From Zopfochytrium polystomum (Eukaryota > Chytridiomycota > Chytridiomycetes > Chytridiales > Chytridiaceae), in NCBI GenBank assembly GCA_025765615.1, contig JAIVFJ010000016.1:186001-250000 (forward strand): a DNA stretch of 64,000 nucleotides, given 5' to 3'. The stretch's first letter is position 1; each line of letters begins with the position of its first letter. The notes beneath the pieces are model-generated. The model did no database searches. It saw nothing but the letters and a program-made list of their open reading frames with translations, and was not told the DNA's origin. The position numbers and the translations under genes are program-made. Positions 46,397-57,719 of the stretch are shown here, in pieces.

Positions 46397-47944
46397 ATGC
46401 TGCTGTTCTCCAATTTCGCCAGCACACCAACCACCACATCCCCCTCCTCGTACTCCCCTTCCTCGTCCTCCTCCTCATTCCTCGCCAACACCACCAGCCG
46501 GAGCGGCAGCAGCAACAGCGCCCCGTGGCGCAGGTACGTCCGTCCCGTCCTCGCCGCATGCGCCATAGTCGCGCTCGTGTGCACGGTAACTGCTCGTATC
46601 GACGTCGCTCGATCCGCGCTTCCGTTTGCCCCCGCACGCCCATCCGCACCAGGCATCGCCGCCGCTCCCCGCGGACGGCAGCGGCAGCAGCGCCGACCCG
46701 CCCTTCACCGACGCGGTCGCTTCGTCGCCGCCACTCAAACCTCTCTGTCCCGACGGCACGGCAAGGCCAGGTCGCTGGACCAACGACCTCGACGGACCAG
46801 CGGCCCGTGTTCGAAGCCCCACGAGTGCCGCCACCACATCTTTACCCCCGACGACGCCGCGCAGTGCCTCGCCGGCCGCACCCTCGCGTTCGCGGGCGAC
46901 TCGCTGCTGCGGAAACGTGGTCTCGCAGATGCTGGAGCTCGTCAAGCCCGACTTTCAGTGGCAGGTTCGGATGAAAGGAGAGGGGGCGGGGAGGCGTTTG
47001 CCTCGAGTGTTGCAAAATCTTTCGTTCTAACCAAAAACGGCTCCCCGGCTAGGACCCAAACATGGCCTCGAACCAACACGAAACCATCCCGCTCCCATCC
47101 CCCTCCGTCTTCGCTGTCGTCGTCGACATCCCCTCAGACCGTCACCGTCGACTTTCTCTGGCACTGCTCCGTCTTTCACCCGGTCCTGACCGCCCTAACA
47201 CCAACATCCACATGGGACACATACTTGGTCGGCATGGCGCTGTGGAACATGAAAGCGTACAACCGGGGTCCCGCCGCGTACCACACCGCCGCGCTCGCGA
47301 CGGCGCAACGTACCGCCGAGTTTGTCGCGCGGAACCCGGAGACCGGCGACGCCGATGCCTCCGGAAAGCGACGGCGGCGGCGGTGGGCGTGGTTCGCGCT
47401 GCACGCGCTGCACCCGGACCGCTGCGCGGTGGACGCCGAGACGGGGCGCGCGAACGCCGGCTGCGAGTTTTGCAACGTGCCCGCGCGGGCGGGCGGGTTC
47501 CGCGCGGCGGGGAACGCGGCGGCGCGGTGCGCGGCGGCTTCTGCGACGTCTGCTGCTTCCGCTGCCGCCGCCGCCGCCGCCGCCGTCCACGACGACGACG
47601 ACGACGAGGACAAGGGTGCTCCTCGATGGTGGGTGGTGGACGCGTCCGAGATGACGCGGGGCGGGTGGGCGGCGGGCGACACGGAGGACGGGGTGCACTA
47701 CCGCGGCGCGACGACGCGGATGGAGGCGCAGGTCGTGCTGAACTACGTGTGCGCTGGATGGCTGCGCGAGCGGTTCGGTAGAGGTGGTGCCGGTACCGCG
47801 GTGGGGTTTCTGCCGCCGGCGCCCGAGGAGCGCGAGGGGTCGCGGGAGCGCAAGGCGGCGGACGACGCGGCGTGCGCGTTCCGCGTGTCGGACGAGGACA
47901 ACAGGCGGGACAAGAAGGACTATCCGGTGTGCTACGAAAAGTAA
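46397..47944 (+). CDS. SGNH/PC-esterase (TBL/CAS1-type) type II membrane protein, frame breaks
   Basis: Starts at ATG 46397. A Ser/Thr-rich cytosolic tail precedes one membrane anchor (LAACAIVALVCT). Intron 1 runs from 46588 to 46651 or a few bases beyond. The lumenal part begins with a Pro/Ser stem, then CPDGTARPGRWTNDLDG, then HECRHHIFTPDDAAQCLAGR, then the catalytic serine motif AFAGDSLLRN. Intron 2 (about 46966-47130) leads to TVTVDFLWHCSVFHPVL and a final domain with the Asp-x-x-His motif (TEDGVHYRG) near the C-terminus. The GDS plus DxxH pair defines this esterase/acyltransferase family, whose members O-acetylate cell-surface glycans in the Golgi. Two single-base breaks are needed to read the second exon (near 46805, and an extra A near 46914). 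A low-complexity insert of Ala then Asp lies at about 47550-47612. Identity is good; integrity uncertain. Confidence 0.75.
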   Translation: MLLFSNFASTPTTTSPSSYSPSSSSSSFLANTTSRSGSSNSAPWRRYVRPVLAACAIVALVCTVTARIDVARSALPFAPARPSAPGIAAAPRGRQRQQRRPALHRRGRFVAATQTSLSRRHGKARSLDQRPRRTSGPCSKPHECRHHIFTPDDAAQCLAGRTLAFAGDSLLRKRGLADAGARQARLSVAGSDERRGGGEAFASSVAKSFVLTKNGSPARTQTWPRTNTKPSRSHPPPSSLSSSTSPQTVTVDFLWHCSVFHPVLTALTPTSTWDTYLVGMALWNMKAYNRGPAAYHTAALATAQRTAEFVARNPETGDADASGKRRRRRWAWFALHALHPDRCAVDAETGRANAGCEFCNVPARAGGFRAAGNAAARCAAASATSAASAAAAAAAAVHDDDDDEDKGAPRWWVVDASEMTRGGWAAGDTEDGVHYRGATTRMEAQVVLNYVCAGWLRERFGRGGAGTAVGFLPPAPEEREGSRERKAADDAACAFRVSDEDNRRDKKDYPVCYEK

Positions 47945-48203
47945 AGGAACGGTTGGTTCATTGCGACATGTCCGGGCCTCGTCGGTGGCCGACTGTCAAT
48001 GTTTTACGCGGTGCTTAGAATTTGAATATACATTAATGGGACTTGCTCAAAGCATTGCATTTCAGTTTTTGTAGGACCGCGAAAGGAGCGACCACACTAC
48101 AGACGACATTCAACCTCACACATATCAGGTATTTATTTCCACTCCAGAATCCGCGAAAGGCTCTCAAACCGGGTGCGACCGCCCCGCGGAGACATTAATG
48201 TTT

Positions 48204-50554
48204 TCACTTGTCCATTTGGGACCCCTCCATCGGCGGCATGGTTCCCGTCTTCAAAAAGTCCCGCTCCAAAAAGAGCGAGAGTCGCGTCGCGCTGGCGACG
48301 CACTCCGCCGGCATCTTTGGGATGTAGAATTGGTAGATAAACTGCAAGAGCTTGACCGCCTGGCGGCCGTAGGTCTTGATGAAGGCGTGCCCGGCAACCT
48401 GAATGAATGTTTGCTTCGGTCAATCATCCAAGTTGAAACTGCCATATTTCCAAGTCTACAGTAACTCACCTCCAAAAAGCTTTGTATTACGTGTGCCGTA
48501 ACCCTTCGTGGCTTCAGATTGACAATACGCGAGAGCCACGACCACGCATACTCCATGCCGTGTTGGTTCCCTTTCGCTGTTGGTTGGTAAATTTAGCGTC
48601 CTATGCCACCCAAAATAATTGATTGAAGAGAACAATAACTATGGAACATAAACGATGCGCCCGCAAAAGAAAAAGACCTCACTCACCAGTTGTGGACTGA
48701 AGAATGGCGGCGTACAAGGCGACAATCCCGGACATTCGCTCGTTGAACTGCTCCTCAGTCTCGCGATTGTCGTCGGCGTCCTTCTTGTACCTGCACCGCC
48801 TTGCAAAGTCATCGTCGGTCTCGTCCTTGAGTGGTAATTGTTTCAAAACCAAAGTTCAGTCACGTGCATCAACCACCCTTCGAAGCGGTTAAAGTTACAA
48901 GTACCAATACTTACAGGTCGTTTCTTCATGTACATGGGAGCAATTTGAGGGCACCGCTTGATGAGTCGGCCAAGAAGGATGGGGCGGAAGGGCGGGTGGG
49001 CATCGAACAACAGGACACAGACAAGCGCGAGGGGGAAGGCCTTCGTCCGTTGCACAGCTACTTCAGTGTCGGCTTGTTTCTGGTGACAAGAGAGTATCTA
49101 CGTTTAACGACTCATCGTCCGTCGGCCACGGCGCCTTCGGCGGACCACGCAAGACTAACCGCGATGGCTTTTGCTGCCGCATCGAGAAGCACCATGTACG
49201 CATCTTCCGAGCGTGCCCCTCCAGTTGACAACACGTCGGCCAATTTGCGAGCCTATAACCATTAAACAGCCAACCATTTATCAGCATGGAACGTGGAGAA
49301 CAAGGCGTTTTACTTACTACTGTCAAAATTTGCGCTCTACTGTTGGTGAGCTGACCGACTGATTTTGTGATCGTCATTGTTTCCTTGAACACAAGGTTCT
49401 TCTCCTGCTGGTTGGCTTTTACTCGAGGTTTTATGATCGTCTTTATGTCGGCAACCAGTGCCAGATAACCCGAGGCGCATGCCCAGGCAGTTTGTGACAC
49501 AACAACATCCGGCTGCAAAAGGGGGATTGTCAGAATCAAAAGCTTCGCTGAGAGAAAAGAAAGAGAAAAGATGCCTCAAAAGGAACGAACCGGTGGCGCG
49601 CCTTTGGCCTCCTCCGCAGCCTTTCTTTCCTTGTGTACCCTGTCGGCCTCTGCTTTTGCCTTTGCCTGTGCCTCCACTGCTCTTGCGGCGGCAGCTTCGC
49701 GCTGTCGCGTTTCCTCGTTTTTGCGGTCCTGCTCGGCCTTGGCTGCGGCCGCAATTCGGTCCTCCTCCTTCTTCTGCTCCGCGGCGGCGGCCGCAGCCTC
49801 GGCCGCCTTCCGTTTCCGGTATTCAGCGATTGCCTTTTCGGTCAGCGCGTTTATCTCGTCGACTTTGCGAGCACCTTCCGCGACCAGCGCGTCGTGCTTT
49901 TTCTTCCTGCAGGAGGGGGGATATCATCAGAATGGCAAAATGGTGGAGGGTGACAATTACAGTTCGAGATCGATGGGGGGAGGGGGGGAGGATTGGAGGG
50001 CAGCAAGCTGAACCAAGAGCGAGCTGGTCGAGTTTTTCGCAATTATCTGCTGTTGGAGAGCGACCTCCCTCATCGCTTTCTCCTGCAAAAGACATCGAGT
50101 TAGCAATGCTCCGCAGGGGGGTCTCGGACAAGCCGTGCAGAAACGGCAAGCCAACAATTAGAAAAAACGGAAAAGAGGAAGGAACGGGACAACACGACTC
50201 CCCACCCACCAAACACTCCATCTGCAACTTTGCCCTCCGCTGTGCCGGCGACGGGGTCGACGCAGCCGCCGACGCGTGCCAGACGGCATCGAGGAACTCG
50301 GCGCGGTTCCTGTCGCGGTGCAAGCCCTTCTGAGAGGATCCCAGGGAAGGGTTGTTGGGCGATCGCGGGCTTCGGGCCGAGCGATGTGGAGGAGACGGGG
50401 TCGGTGTGGACGGCTGCTCTGCGCCGAAGAGGGAGTAAGGTGCGGGCGGCAGAGGCGATCGTAGGTGTCCGTCGCGCCGCCGCCGTGGGCTGCGCCCGTG
50501 CGGGGCTGGGCTGACGGCGAGTTCAAGGTCCGTAAAGTCGGCTGAGATTCGCAT
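48204..50554 (-). CDS. GLE1: mRNA export factor GLE1
   Basis: Multi-exon minus-strand gene starting at ATG 50554 (MRISADFTDLELA) and ending at TGA 48204-48206. The N-terminal part is Ser/Pro-rich. A long helical coiled coil follows, rich in Ala, Glu, Lys and Arg (EKAMREVALQQQIIAKN, then KKKHDALVAEGARKVDEIN and KAIAEYRKRKAAEAAAA). The C-terminal GLE1 domain is recognisable: IKPRVKANQQEKN, ARKLADVLSTGG, AFPLALVCVLLFDAHP, LLGRLIKRCPQIAPMYMKK, QHGMEYAWSWLSRIVNLKP, HVIQSFLEVAGHAFIKTYG and QAVKLLQFIYQFYIPKM. GLE1 activates the DEAD-box helicase Dbp5/DDX19 with inositol hexakisphosphate at the cytoplasmic face of the nuclear pore and so drives mRNA release. Introns include 50220-50083 and several of 50-90 nt. 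It lies convergent with the PC-esterase gene. Confidence 0.9.
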
Positions 50555-50719
50555 CTTGGGTTTAAATCGGTCCGCCTTGTCAACAATTAACTCCACTATA
50601 ATGAGGGTTTGGCCCTCTCTTTATTCCGGACGAGTAACAAAGTACTGCGCACCGCACGATAAACCTCAAGCCGTGGAGCGGTGCTGCTCGTCATTCCACA
50701 AACAATAAACCAGGCCCAG

Positions 50720-52393
50720 TTACACAGCATATACCAGCGTAAAGGCCATCACGGTCTGAAAAAGAGCGAACCCGAACAGGAAGTAAACACGCCGTTGTCG
50801 CTGCGGCACAATGACGGCGGTGTCGGACGCGTCAGGAAGAAGAAGATATTTCATCGTGCGGAGCTACATAAAGAGATTTTGTAGCATTAGGGGTATATGT
50901 CGACGAGTCGAACAAGAGGAAAGAAACAGGGAACAGAAAACTGCAGCGGAGCGAGTGGGAACACATACCGTGAAAAAGAAGAAGGCGAGCATGTGGTAGG
51001 CAAAGATGCTGTACACAACTTTGTACGAAAAAAAAATCTTTGACGTCACAGCAGAGTTGACGCTACCAATGGAGGGAAATGTCATTAAGTAGAACTAAAT
51101 CAAAAATTGCTCACCCAAGGAATTTATAACCACACAAGGAGATAATATCGAGCGACGGAACTTCATTCTGAACGTTGAGCAGGTAGCAGCCCAATTTCAT
51201 CACCATCAGCTCAACAGCAATGAAGAAGATTGCCGAAGACGCGGTCGTTCCAAGAGCGTCCGGTGAGAACCTGAGCGGGAACGTATTCATTCAGATTTCT
51301 AATTACACGATTCTGCAAACGAAGGAAGGAACTTACGTTCTTCCATCCTTGTTGGATCCAAGCAGCATTCCCACCAGAAGGACGTACGTGACGATCGCCA
51401 TCACAGGGATGTACATGTCTGGCGCGTTCAAGTCTTCTCGTGGTGGTTTGTAACCTTCCATCTGCCCATCCTGCTCCGATCGGTTGACCAGGCGCGTCCA
51501 GTGCTTGTTGCGGAATGGAAACACAACGAGGGCAATCTTGTTGAACACGTAAGAATTGCTCACGTTAAAGTAGTATTTGAGCTTTGTGACGTTGACGTAG
51601 CGGTTCAGCTGGGGCGTAAAGGAGAAACGATCAGAGAGCATTTCGCGGCGTTAGGGTTTACGGATGAGCTCAACTCACGTTCTGGTTAACGATCTGCGTT
51701 CCCTGCTGCAGGGCTTGCTGTCCCAACTGCATACCCAATTGTCCGCCGACTGATCCTTGCATCTCGTTGATGAACTGTGATCCAAAAAAGGCAGATCCAG
51801 GAGCCGCTCCTGGTGCTCCGCTGTACACGCCAGCCTTTTGGCCATAGTCACCGGCAGGGGCAGGTCCGGCAGGTCCCCATGCCGCAGCGGGATATGTTGG
51901 ACCTTGCGATGACCCTCCGAATCCGCCGCCACCCGCGCCGACGCCACTGCTCCCACCAAAACTCCCAGATGATTGACGGCCCATGGACGGATTCGGTCCT
52001 GACGCGTAACCCGCCGAAGGGGATACGCGTTTTGCTGACGCCGGGCAGAGTTTCCGTACCCGAAGGTGCGTATGGAGCCTGCGGGGTCTGCTGCCCGATT
52101 TGAGGAAAATGCAATTTGCTTGTGTGTTGTTGGCGGGCGCGTGTGGCTGCGCGTTTCGACCGGCTGGTAGGCGGAGAGGATTACTGCTGATGTTGCGATT
52201 GGGCGCCGCCGCCACTGTAACGGATCTGAGTAACGCGGGCTTTGAGGCGTTGGGGCTGCGTCTGCTGGTAGGGGTTCGCGTACTGGCGGCTGCTGCTGCT
52301 CTGCCCATGCGGACCACCGCCGCCAACACCGCCGAAAATCCTGGATTCGATCGACTCGTAAAGCCCGCTGCCGCTGCCGCCGCCTCCGCCCAT
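50720..52393 (-). CDS. YIF1: YIF1 family ER-Golgi membrane protein
   Basis: Minus-strand gene ending at TAA 50720-50722. The conserved part reads RYVNVTKLKYYFNVSNSYV, IALVVFPFRNKHW, then REDLNAPDMYIPVMAIVTYV, FSPDALGTTASSAIFFIAVE, CGYKFLGVNSAVTSK, YHMLAFFFF, LRTMKYLLLPD and a last helix ending FTLVYAV. These are the landmarks of Yip1-interacting factor YIF1, with five membrane segments, which acts with YIP1 and Rab GTPases in ER-to-Golgi vesicle traffic. The N-terminus is Gly/Gln/Ser/Pro-rich (SQGPTYPAAAWGPAGPAPAG, GSFGGSSGVGAGGGG). Its first exon is uncertain: ATG 52393 begins MGGGGGSGSGLYESIESRIF. One frame change between about 52200 and 52010 could be an intron I could not place or a single-base error. 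The gene lies head to head with the cyclase gene at 52810. Confidence 0.85.
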
Positions 52394-52809
52394 GTGGGGC
52401 GGGACCGCGGCCTGGGGATGAGGCGGCGACCCAGGGGCGTGTGCGGTGCCTGCTGGAAGTTCTGCTGCTGCTGTCCCACGACTCCCAGGAGCTCATCTCT
52501 CAAGTGTAAACAAGTGGTTCAAAAGAAAAATTTGGAGGTGCCTTGTTGTTTTTTCGGTGTCGACACTCCAAGGGCAGAATCCGCGTGCAGGCCAATGTGT
52601 CCGTGCATCGCAACTGCAGCTTGGCTCTGCGTTCCTGAATACGTCCCGTTTATCCAGTGGCGGGCGGGTACGCATACTTCTGCATTTTTTAGTATAATTT
52701 TTTTGGTGGGGCGTAGGGAGGGATCTAGCCAAATTGTCACACTCGAACTGGATTAGCACTTTCGACTTCCACACGACCAAACGTCTGAGGGCTCCAATTC
52801 AACGACCAC

Positions 52810-55800
52810 ATGGGCTCTTACCGAACGCTTTCCGAAGGACAAGAATGGTCTTCGAAGCCGGCGATCGCTGGCACCATGCCAGGCTCCTCCAACAACACCG
52901 TCCGCGGACGATCGAGCCGCGGAGTCACCAAAAGATTTGTGGCTACCGCTCTGGCTTCTGTCATAAGGAGCACATTCGCAACGGCGGAAATACCCGAGCT
53001 GCATTACGAATCACCGCGCTATAAGATGCTTCAGTCCAACTCGAGCAGGGGAGACGCGGAAAAGTCCCACCTGCCGGATGCAGGAAACAAAGGCATCGTT
53101 AAATTGGAGGTGGGAGAGATCCTGGAGGAACTCTCTATTCTGGAGTCACAGAAGTCCACTGTGAAATCGAGCTATTCCGCCTTTCGGCGTATGCTTCTGC
53201 AGTTTCAGTCACCGATCATCGAAGAGCTCTACTTCCGGCGGGATCTTTTGTACGGAGCTGTGATCATCATTCGAAGCTCGGCCCTTTTGAACGTTTTCAC
53301 TGTCGCCACCATCTTCGGATTTTTCAGATCAGGGACGTGGTATGAACAACCGATCTGGATATCTCTACTTGCGGCCATCGGAATTTTGTCATTAGCCTAC
53401 TTGAGCGCGGCAATTTGGAAGGACGGTTATGCGCTTGTGCAGCTTGCCTTCGTTTCAGACTTTGGCAGAACAATTATGGTCGCCTTGAATGTAAGCTTCA
53501 GCCTCTGGAAAATCATGCTTTAATGAGAGTTTTCCTGTTCAAGGCCGTTAGCTCCATCTTTTTTCCAATAGTCGACTTCTGCCTGTCGAAAAATCCTTTC
53601 GACGTTGTGGGGCCGTTTGCAACTGTTGTTATAATCGCAGAATGCTCGCTGTCCGGAATTTCAGCTTCGTTCCGCGAGATGCTGTTTCATTTCAGTCTCG
53701 TTATGTCGATATCCGGCGTAAAAGCTATCTATATCGCCCTAAGCTGGAGAAACGCACTCGGTGCCTTTCTTTATGTCATCCCAATCTTGATGTGCAACCT
53801 TCTGGTCATAGAGAGTCTTTACTATCAAGATAAGAAGAGGCGCACAACGTAAGTCAAAAGACCCGCTCTTCATCTGACATAAATAACAAGACCCGCAAGC
53901 TTCCTGAAGGCGGAACTCGCAGCCCTTCAACTGGAGGAGCTGGAGGCGGAGCGAAAGAGGACGGAGCACCTTCTTTCTTTGGTTTTACCCCCAAGCGTCG
54001 TTGAGGAGCTTCGAAAGATACGGGTCATGAAGTTTGAAACTGTCGCCCATTGGATGGAGTCAGGTGGCACAGCAACAATTCAAATGGCCAATGCTGACCA
54101 TTCGAGCAGGAACTGTGATGTTCATGGACTTGAAGAATTTTACGCAACTTTCGGAAAGACTAGAGTCCAAGCAGGATGCTGTACTGATGCTCAATATGAT
54201 TTTCCAGAAAGTCGACGAAGTTCTGACGAAGTTTCCTGAAATTGAAAGAGTCAAAGTGAGTGCTACACCTAGCGGCATCCGTTACCTCATTGATCAATAC
54301 ACTAGACGATCAAGTCCAAACTGCTGTTACTCGGGGGACTAAAATCCACCAATCACCTTGCACGAATGATTGACTTCGCTCTTGCCATTCGACGCACATT
54401 CAGAGACAAAGTTATCTTTGAAATGCCATCGAAAATTCATCCAAAAATCATGCGGGCTCATTTGAAGTTTGGTTTTGGCTTGCAAACAGGTGAGCTACTG
54501 GTGTGGGCTGAGATAAGCATCGCAAACCCTTGCCACGTAGGATCTCTCATGACGGGAATCGTCGGGAAGAGAGTTTTCTGCTTTGAGGTGAGTTTGCAAA
54601 TCTTTTGCTGGCCGAACTCATTGCTCGTTGAAAGGTATACGGAGACACCGTTAATACAGCCAGCCGCATGCTTTCAATCGCAAAGGGACATCAAATAATT
54701 GTACCCGCTGAGTTATGGTGCAAAGTCTGCGAACGTATGACCGAGCAACCCTGTCGTGCTTCTAACCTTCCTTAGGTTACAGAGGAGAGAGCATAGGCCA
54801 GCGGTTTGTAAAGGGAAAAGGATTCATGGATATCTATAGCGTTGAAGGCTCATCGAGTGACGGCATTCATCAACAACAATCTTTGTTTTCAGCACCGACA
54901 AAAGACGAGGGGGAGATGGACTTAGGGGCCGGCGAGGGAGGAGAGGTGAGAACTGCGATCGTTTGCATGCGGACGATGTTAAATTTTCAAGCAGAGCTCC
55001 ATGCTCAAAGTTTCCAAATTAGCGACACCAAGAATCGATCCAATCATTATAAGTCGAGTATCGAAATCCTCAAGTAGTGCCTCCCTCGATCCAAACCGAA
55101 TACCGAGCAACCGGGGAAGCTCCATCCCACGAGCGTCCATTATCGAGTGCGTTGATGAGTCAGCAGAATCTAGCAATGAAGGCACTCTGCAGAAACCATT
55201 TCAAAGTGGGCGTAAACCCTCCCGAACTGGCGTTCATCGAGAACCTTCTTGGACTTCTGCGAGACTGGGGCGGATTTTTCCAGTCGATAACTCTTCCTCT
55301 CCACCTTCCGTGGATGCGGCTGGGTTTACCGGGCGGAGCAATCAGTCGTCTGACGCGGCCAACGGAGTGAGGAGGTGCTTGGCCGAATCTGCTTTCAACA
55401 GAAGCTGACTTTCTGGGCAAATACAGTGTGAACGCATCAAGTGCCGCAGAACGCAAGCGAGAGTCTCTTGCCGATGAGACATTCGTTGAATTCGGAGATG
55501 AAATGGTTTTCAGCGGGGCGAGAGTGGCAGTAATTGAACAGCAGATCGATCGGCACCTCGGAATGAAGGAATTTATGGAGGGACATAGCCTCATTCTGGA
55601 TCAGGCCTCATCGAGCGGCAGTGGCGATTCGATCATCGAATACAAGCCCCGTGCGGTTACAGAAAACTCTATACCATGCTCTGATGAGCGACAAGAAAGT
55701 TACTCGTTGGCCGACTCACCACTGTCGTTGGGCTTTGTTTCAGAACAAATCGGCTTTAACGCACAATTTTTGGACCAAGCGATGGAGTCTAAATATCTCG

Positions 55801-57267
55801 CTGAGACTCAGCATACTGTTTGGACGATTATTCGCAGCAATACAGTCAAAGGAGTCTTCCTGCAGATTGGATTATTTAGTCTCGCCTTTCTCAACGTTTA
55901 CATCGTCCTCGGCAACTCCGACGAATTGCCCAACGCCGAGCCTTCCACGGATCCAAGAGATGTTATGTGGACCCTCAGCTCGCCAGCTACGCTCACAGTA
56001 GTTATTTGCTTTGGGGCAGTGGCATTTGTCGCTCAACTGGCTGCGGCTGTCGCCAGCCTATTTAGTCCATTACCAAGCAGACCAAGCCAGCGAGCATTTG
56101 CGCGGATATCCATATTGAACGTTACCATTGTGGCATGCATAATCAGCTTCAATTGGAGCCGTTTGCATGACTATGCAATATTAAGTACATTTGTCATTCC
56201 GGAAATTTTGACTGTGTACATTCTCACTATGGTCGCACTTCCGCTGACCGAGCGGATAGCACTGTCCGTTCTTCAAGCTGTGGTGTTGATCGCCTGCGGG
56301 TGCACAATCCACCAGAACTACTGGTTGATTCCGCTGATTCCAACTGTCCTTTTGGTTGTTTTCGGTGGTACTTTTCTTCTTCGCGAATCTCTACTGCGTC
56401 TCGACTACCTCATGGATGAAACTCTGGCGGCCCAAGCGGAAATGACGGAAGAAGAGAGCAGGAAATCGAGTCATCTGCTCAAAACGGTGCTGCCAAGCCG
56501 CCTCATTCAAGGGTTGCTCTCTGACCCAAGCGCTACCCTCTATGAAGAATTTCCGCTCGTGACAGTGCTTCAAATGGATATAATGGGGTACGCGGGAATT
56601 GAACTGGTGGGCAGAACAAGCTTGTCTAACAAAGTGAAGATTTACGGCCATGTCAAGCTTGCTTGACCCCTTACGAGTCTTTCAAATGATAAACAACATG
56701 TTCACTTACTTCGATGCCCTCACGGCTGAATACGGCGTGGAAAAAATCACAACGATAGGTGGGGTAATCTGCAGTGTTGCTGGTGCTCATTAATTTGCTA
56801 GGCGACGCTTACGTGGCATGCTCCTCACTCACCGTTGGTACCGATCAACGCTTGTCAGCGACTGCTGTTTGCCTCGTCGCGCTGCTGATGCAGGCGTTCG
56901 TCAACGAAAAGCTTAATGCCTCTCCCTTCATGAAAACTGTGCTCAAGCATCAATGTGCTATGCGCATTGGCGTTCACACTGGGCCGTGCTATGGGTCCAT
57001 TGCTGGTGGTTCGACCAATTTCCGGTTCGATCTGGGTGGATCCACAGGTATCTCGCGCTCTAGGATCGGCCCAACAGCAAATTGTCTGATTCGCTTTTAG
57101 TTGATATTGCAGAGAAGATTCAAGAACATTGTGAGCCGGGGGAAGTGTATATATCAAGGGTCACGCGTGATTTGATCACTTTCAACACCGCTTTCGACAT
57201 TGTCGACAAGAATCTTTGCACGGCTGGTGAGGAAATTTTCTTGTTGAGGCTTAAGAAATTGTGGTGA
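52810..57267 (+). CDS. 12-TM class III nucleotidyl cyclase (predicted adenylyl cyclase), copy A
   Basis: Thirteen exons, about 1290 residues: 52810-53490, 53544-53848, 53900-54063 (or from 53891), 54110-54255, 54306-54489, 54541-54587, 54635-54734, 54776-54945, 54992-55374, 55427-56587, 56640-56758, 56802-57047, 57101-57267. Layout is soluble N-terminus, six hydrophobic helices (residues 150-325), C1 cyclase domain, Ser-rich linker, six more helices (about 745-960) and C2 cyclase domain. C1 has VMFMDLKNF (metal Asp, about 390) but KTIKSK where GD is expected. It keeps the base-binding Lys (about 432), Glu at the second specificity position (FEVYGD) and the transition-state pair in VNTASR (Asn 516, Arg 520). 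C2 has DIMGFTAMSS and TIGDAYVAC (both metal Asp) but Thr at the Lys position and VDIAEK in place of VNxASR. So one composite active site is predicted, with roles reversed relative to animal enzymes. Lys plus an acidic residue suggests ATP rather than GTP. Confidence 0.88.
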
Positions 57268-57495
57268 TGGAAAGGCCAGTCTCCGACAACTGGCATATTG
57301 TTGTTATGACTTTCTGTAAATGGGTGAAATATAAGAGGGAAACGTTTGTGATGGATACGACGCCTCATCTTTAGTTTCCCTGGCGATCATGAACTTGTAG
57401 ACGAGGTCTCCGTGGATTGGCTATTTGTTGAGGGCTTGTAAGGACGCCGGCGAGCTTCCCAAGGCGGCGCTCTTGTCTTTCCTTGATTATAATAT

Positions 57496-57552
57496 GGGAA
57501 CGGCTACATCCAGACTCCCCCCCTCTAAGTGACGGAAAGACTCCCTTGAACC
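57496..57552 (+). repeat. Left terminal inverted repeat of the MULE
   Basis: Matches the reverse complement of 59641-59698 with about four substitutions and one single-base length difference in a C run. Adjacent target duplication at 57487-57495. Confidence 0.9.
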
Positions 57553-57719
57553 ACAACCTTTTGTTTTCCGCTTTTATTTTTTTTTTCAATTCTTTTTGCA
57601 TTTCCCTTTTTATTGTTTTTTATGTGTTCGAGCGAAGACACCACCTTTGGCCCCACTCTGATCGTCCGCCAACGTGGCACAGACCGTATTTTCGCTGACG
57701 CGCAGGCACCTCCACGAGC

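Noticed and set aside
52810..57267. Calling the cyclase a guanylyl cyclase because protist inverted 12-TM enzymes are often guanylyl cyclases
   Set aside because: The two base-specificity positions in C1 are Lys and Glu, closer to the adenylyl Lys/Asp pattern than the guanylyl Glu/Cys pattern. Not decisive, so the call is kept as predicted adenylyl.
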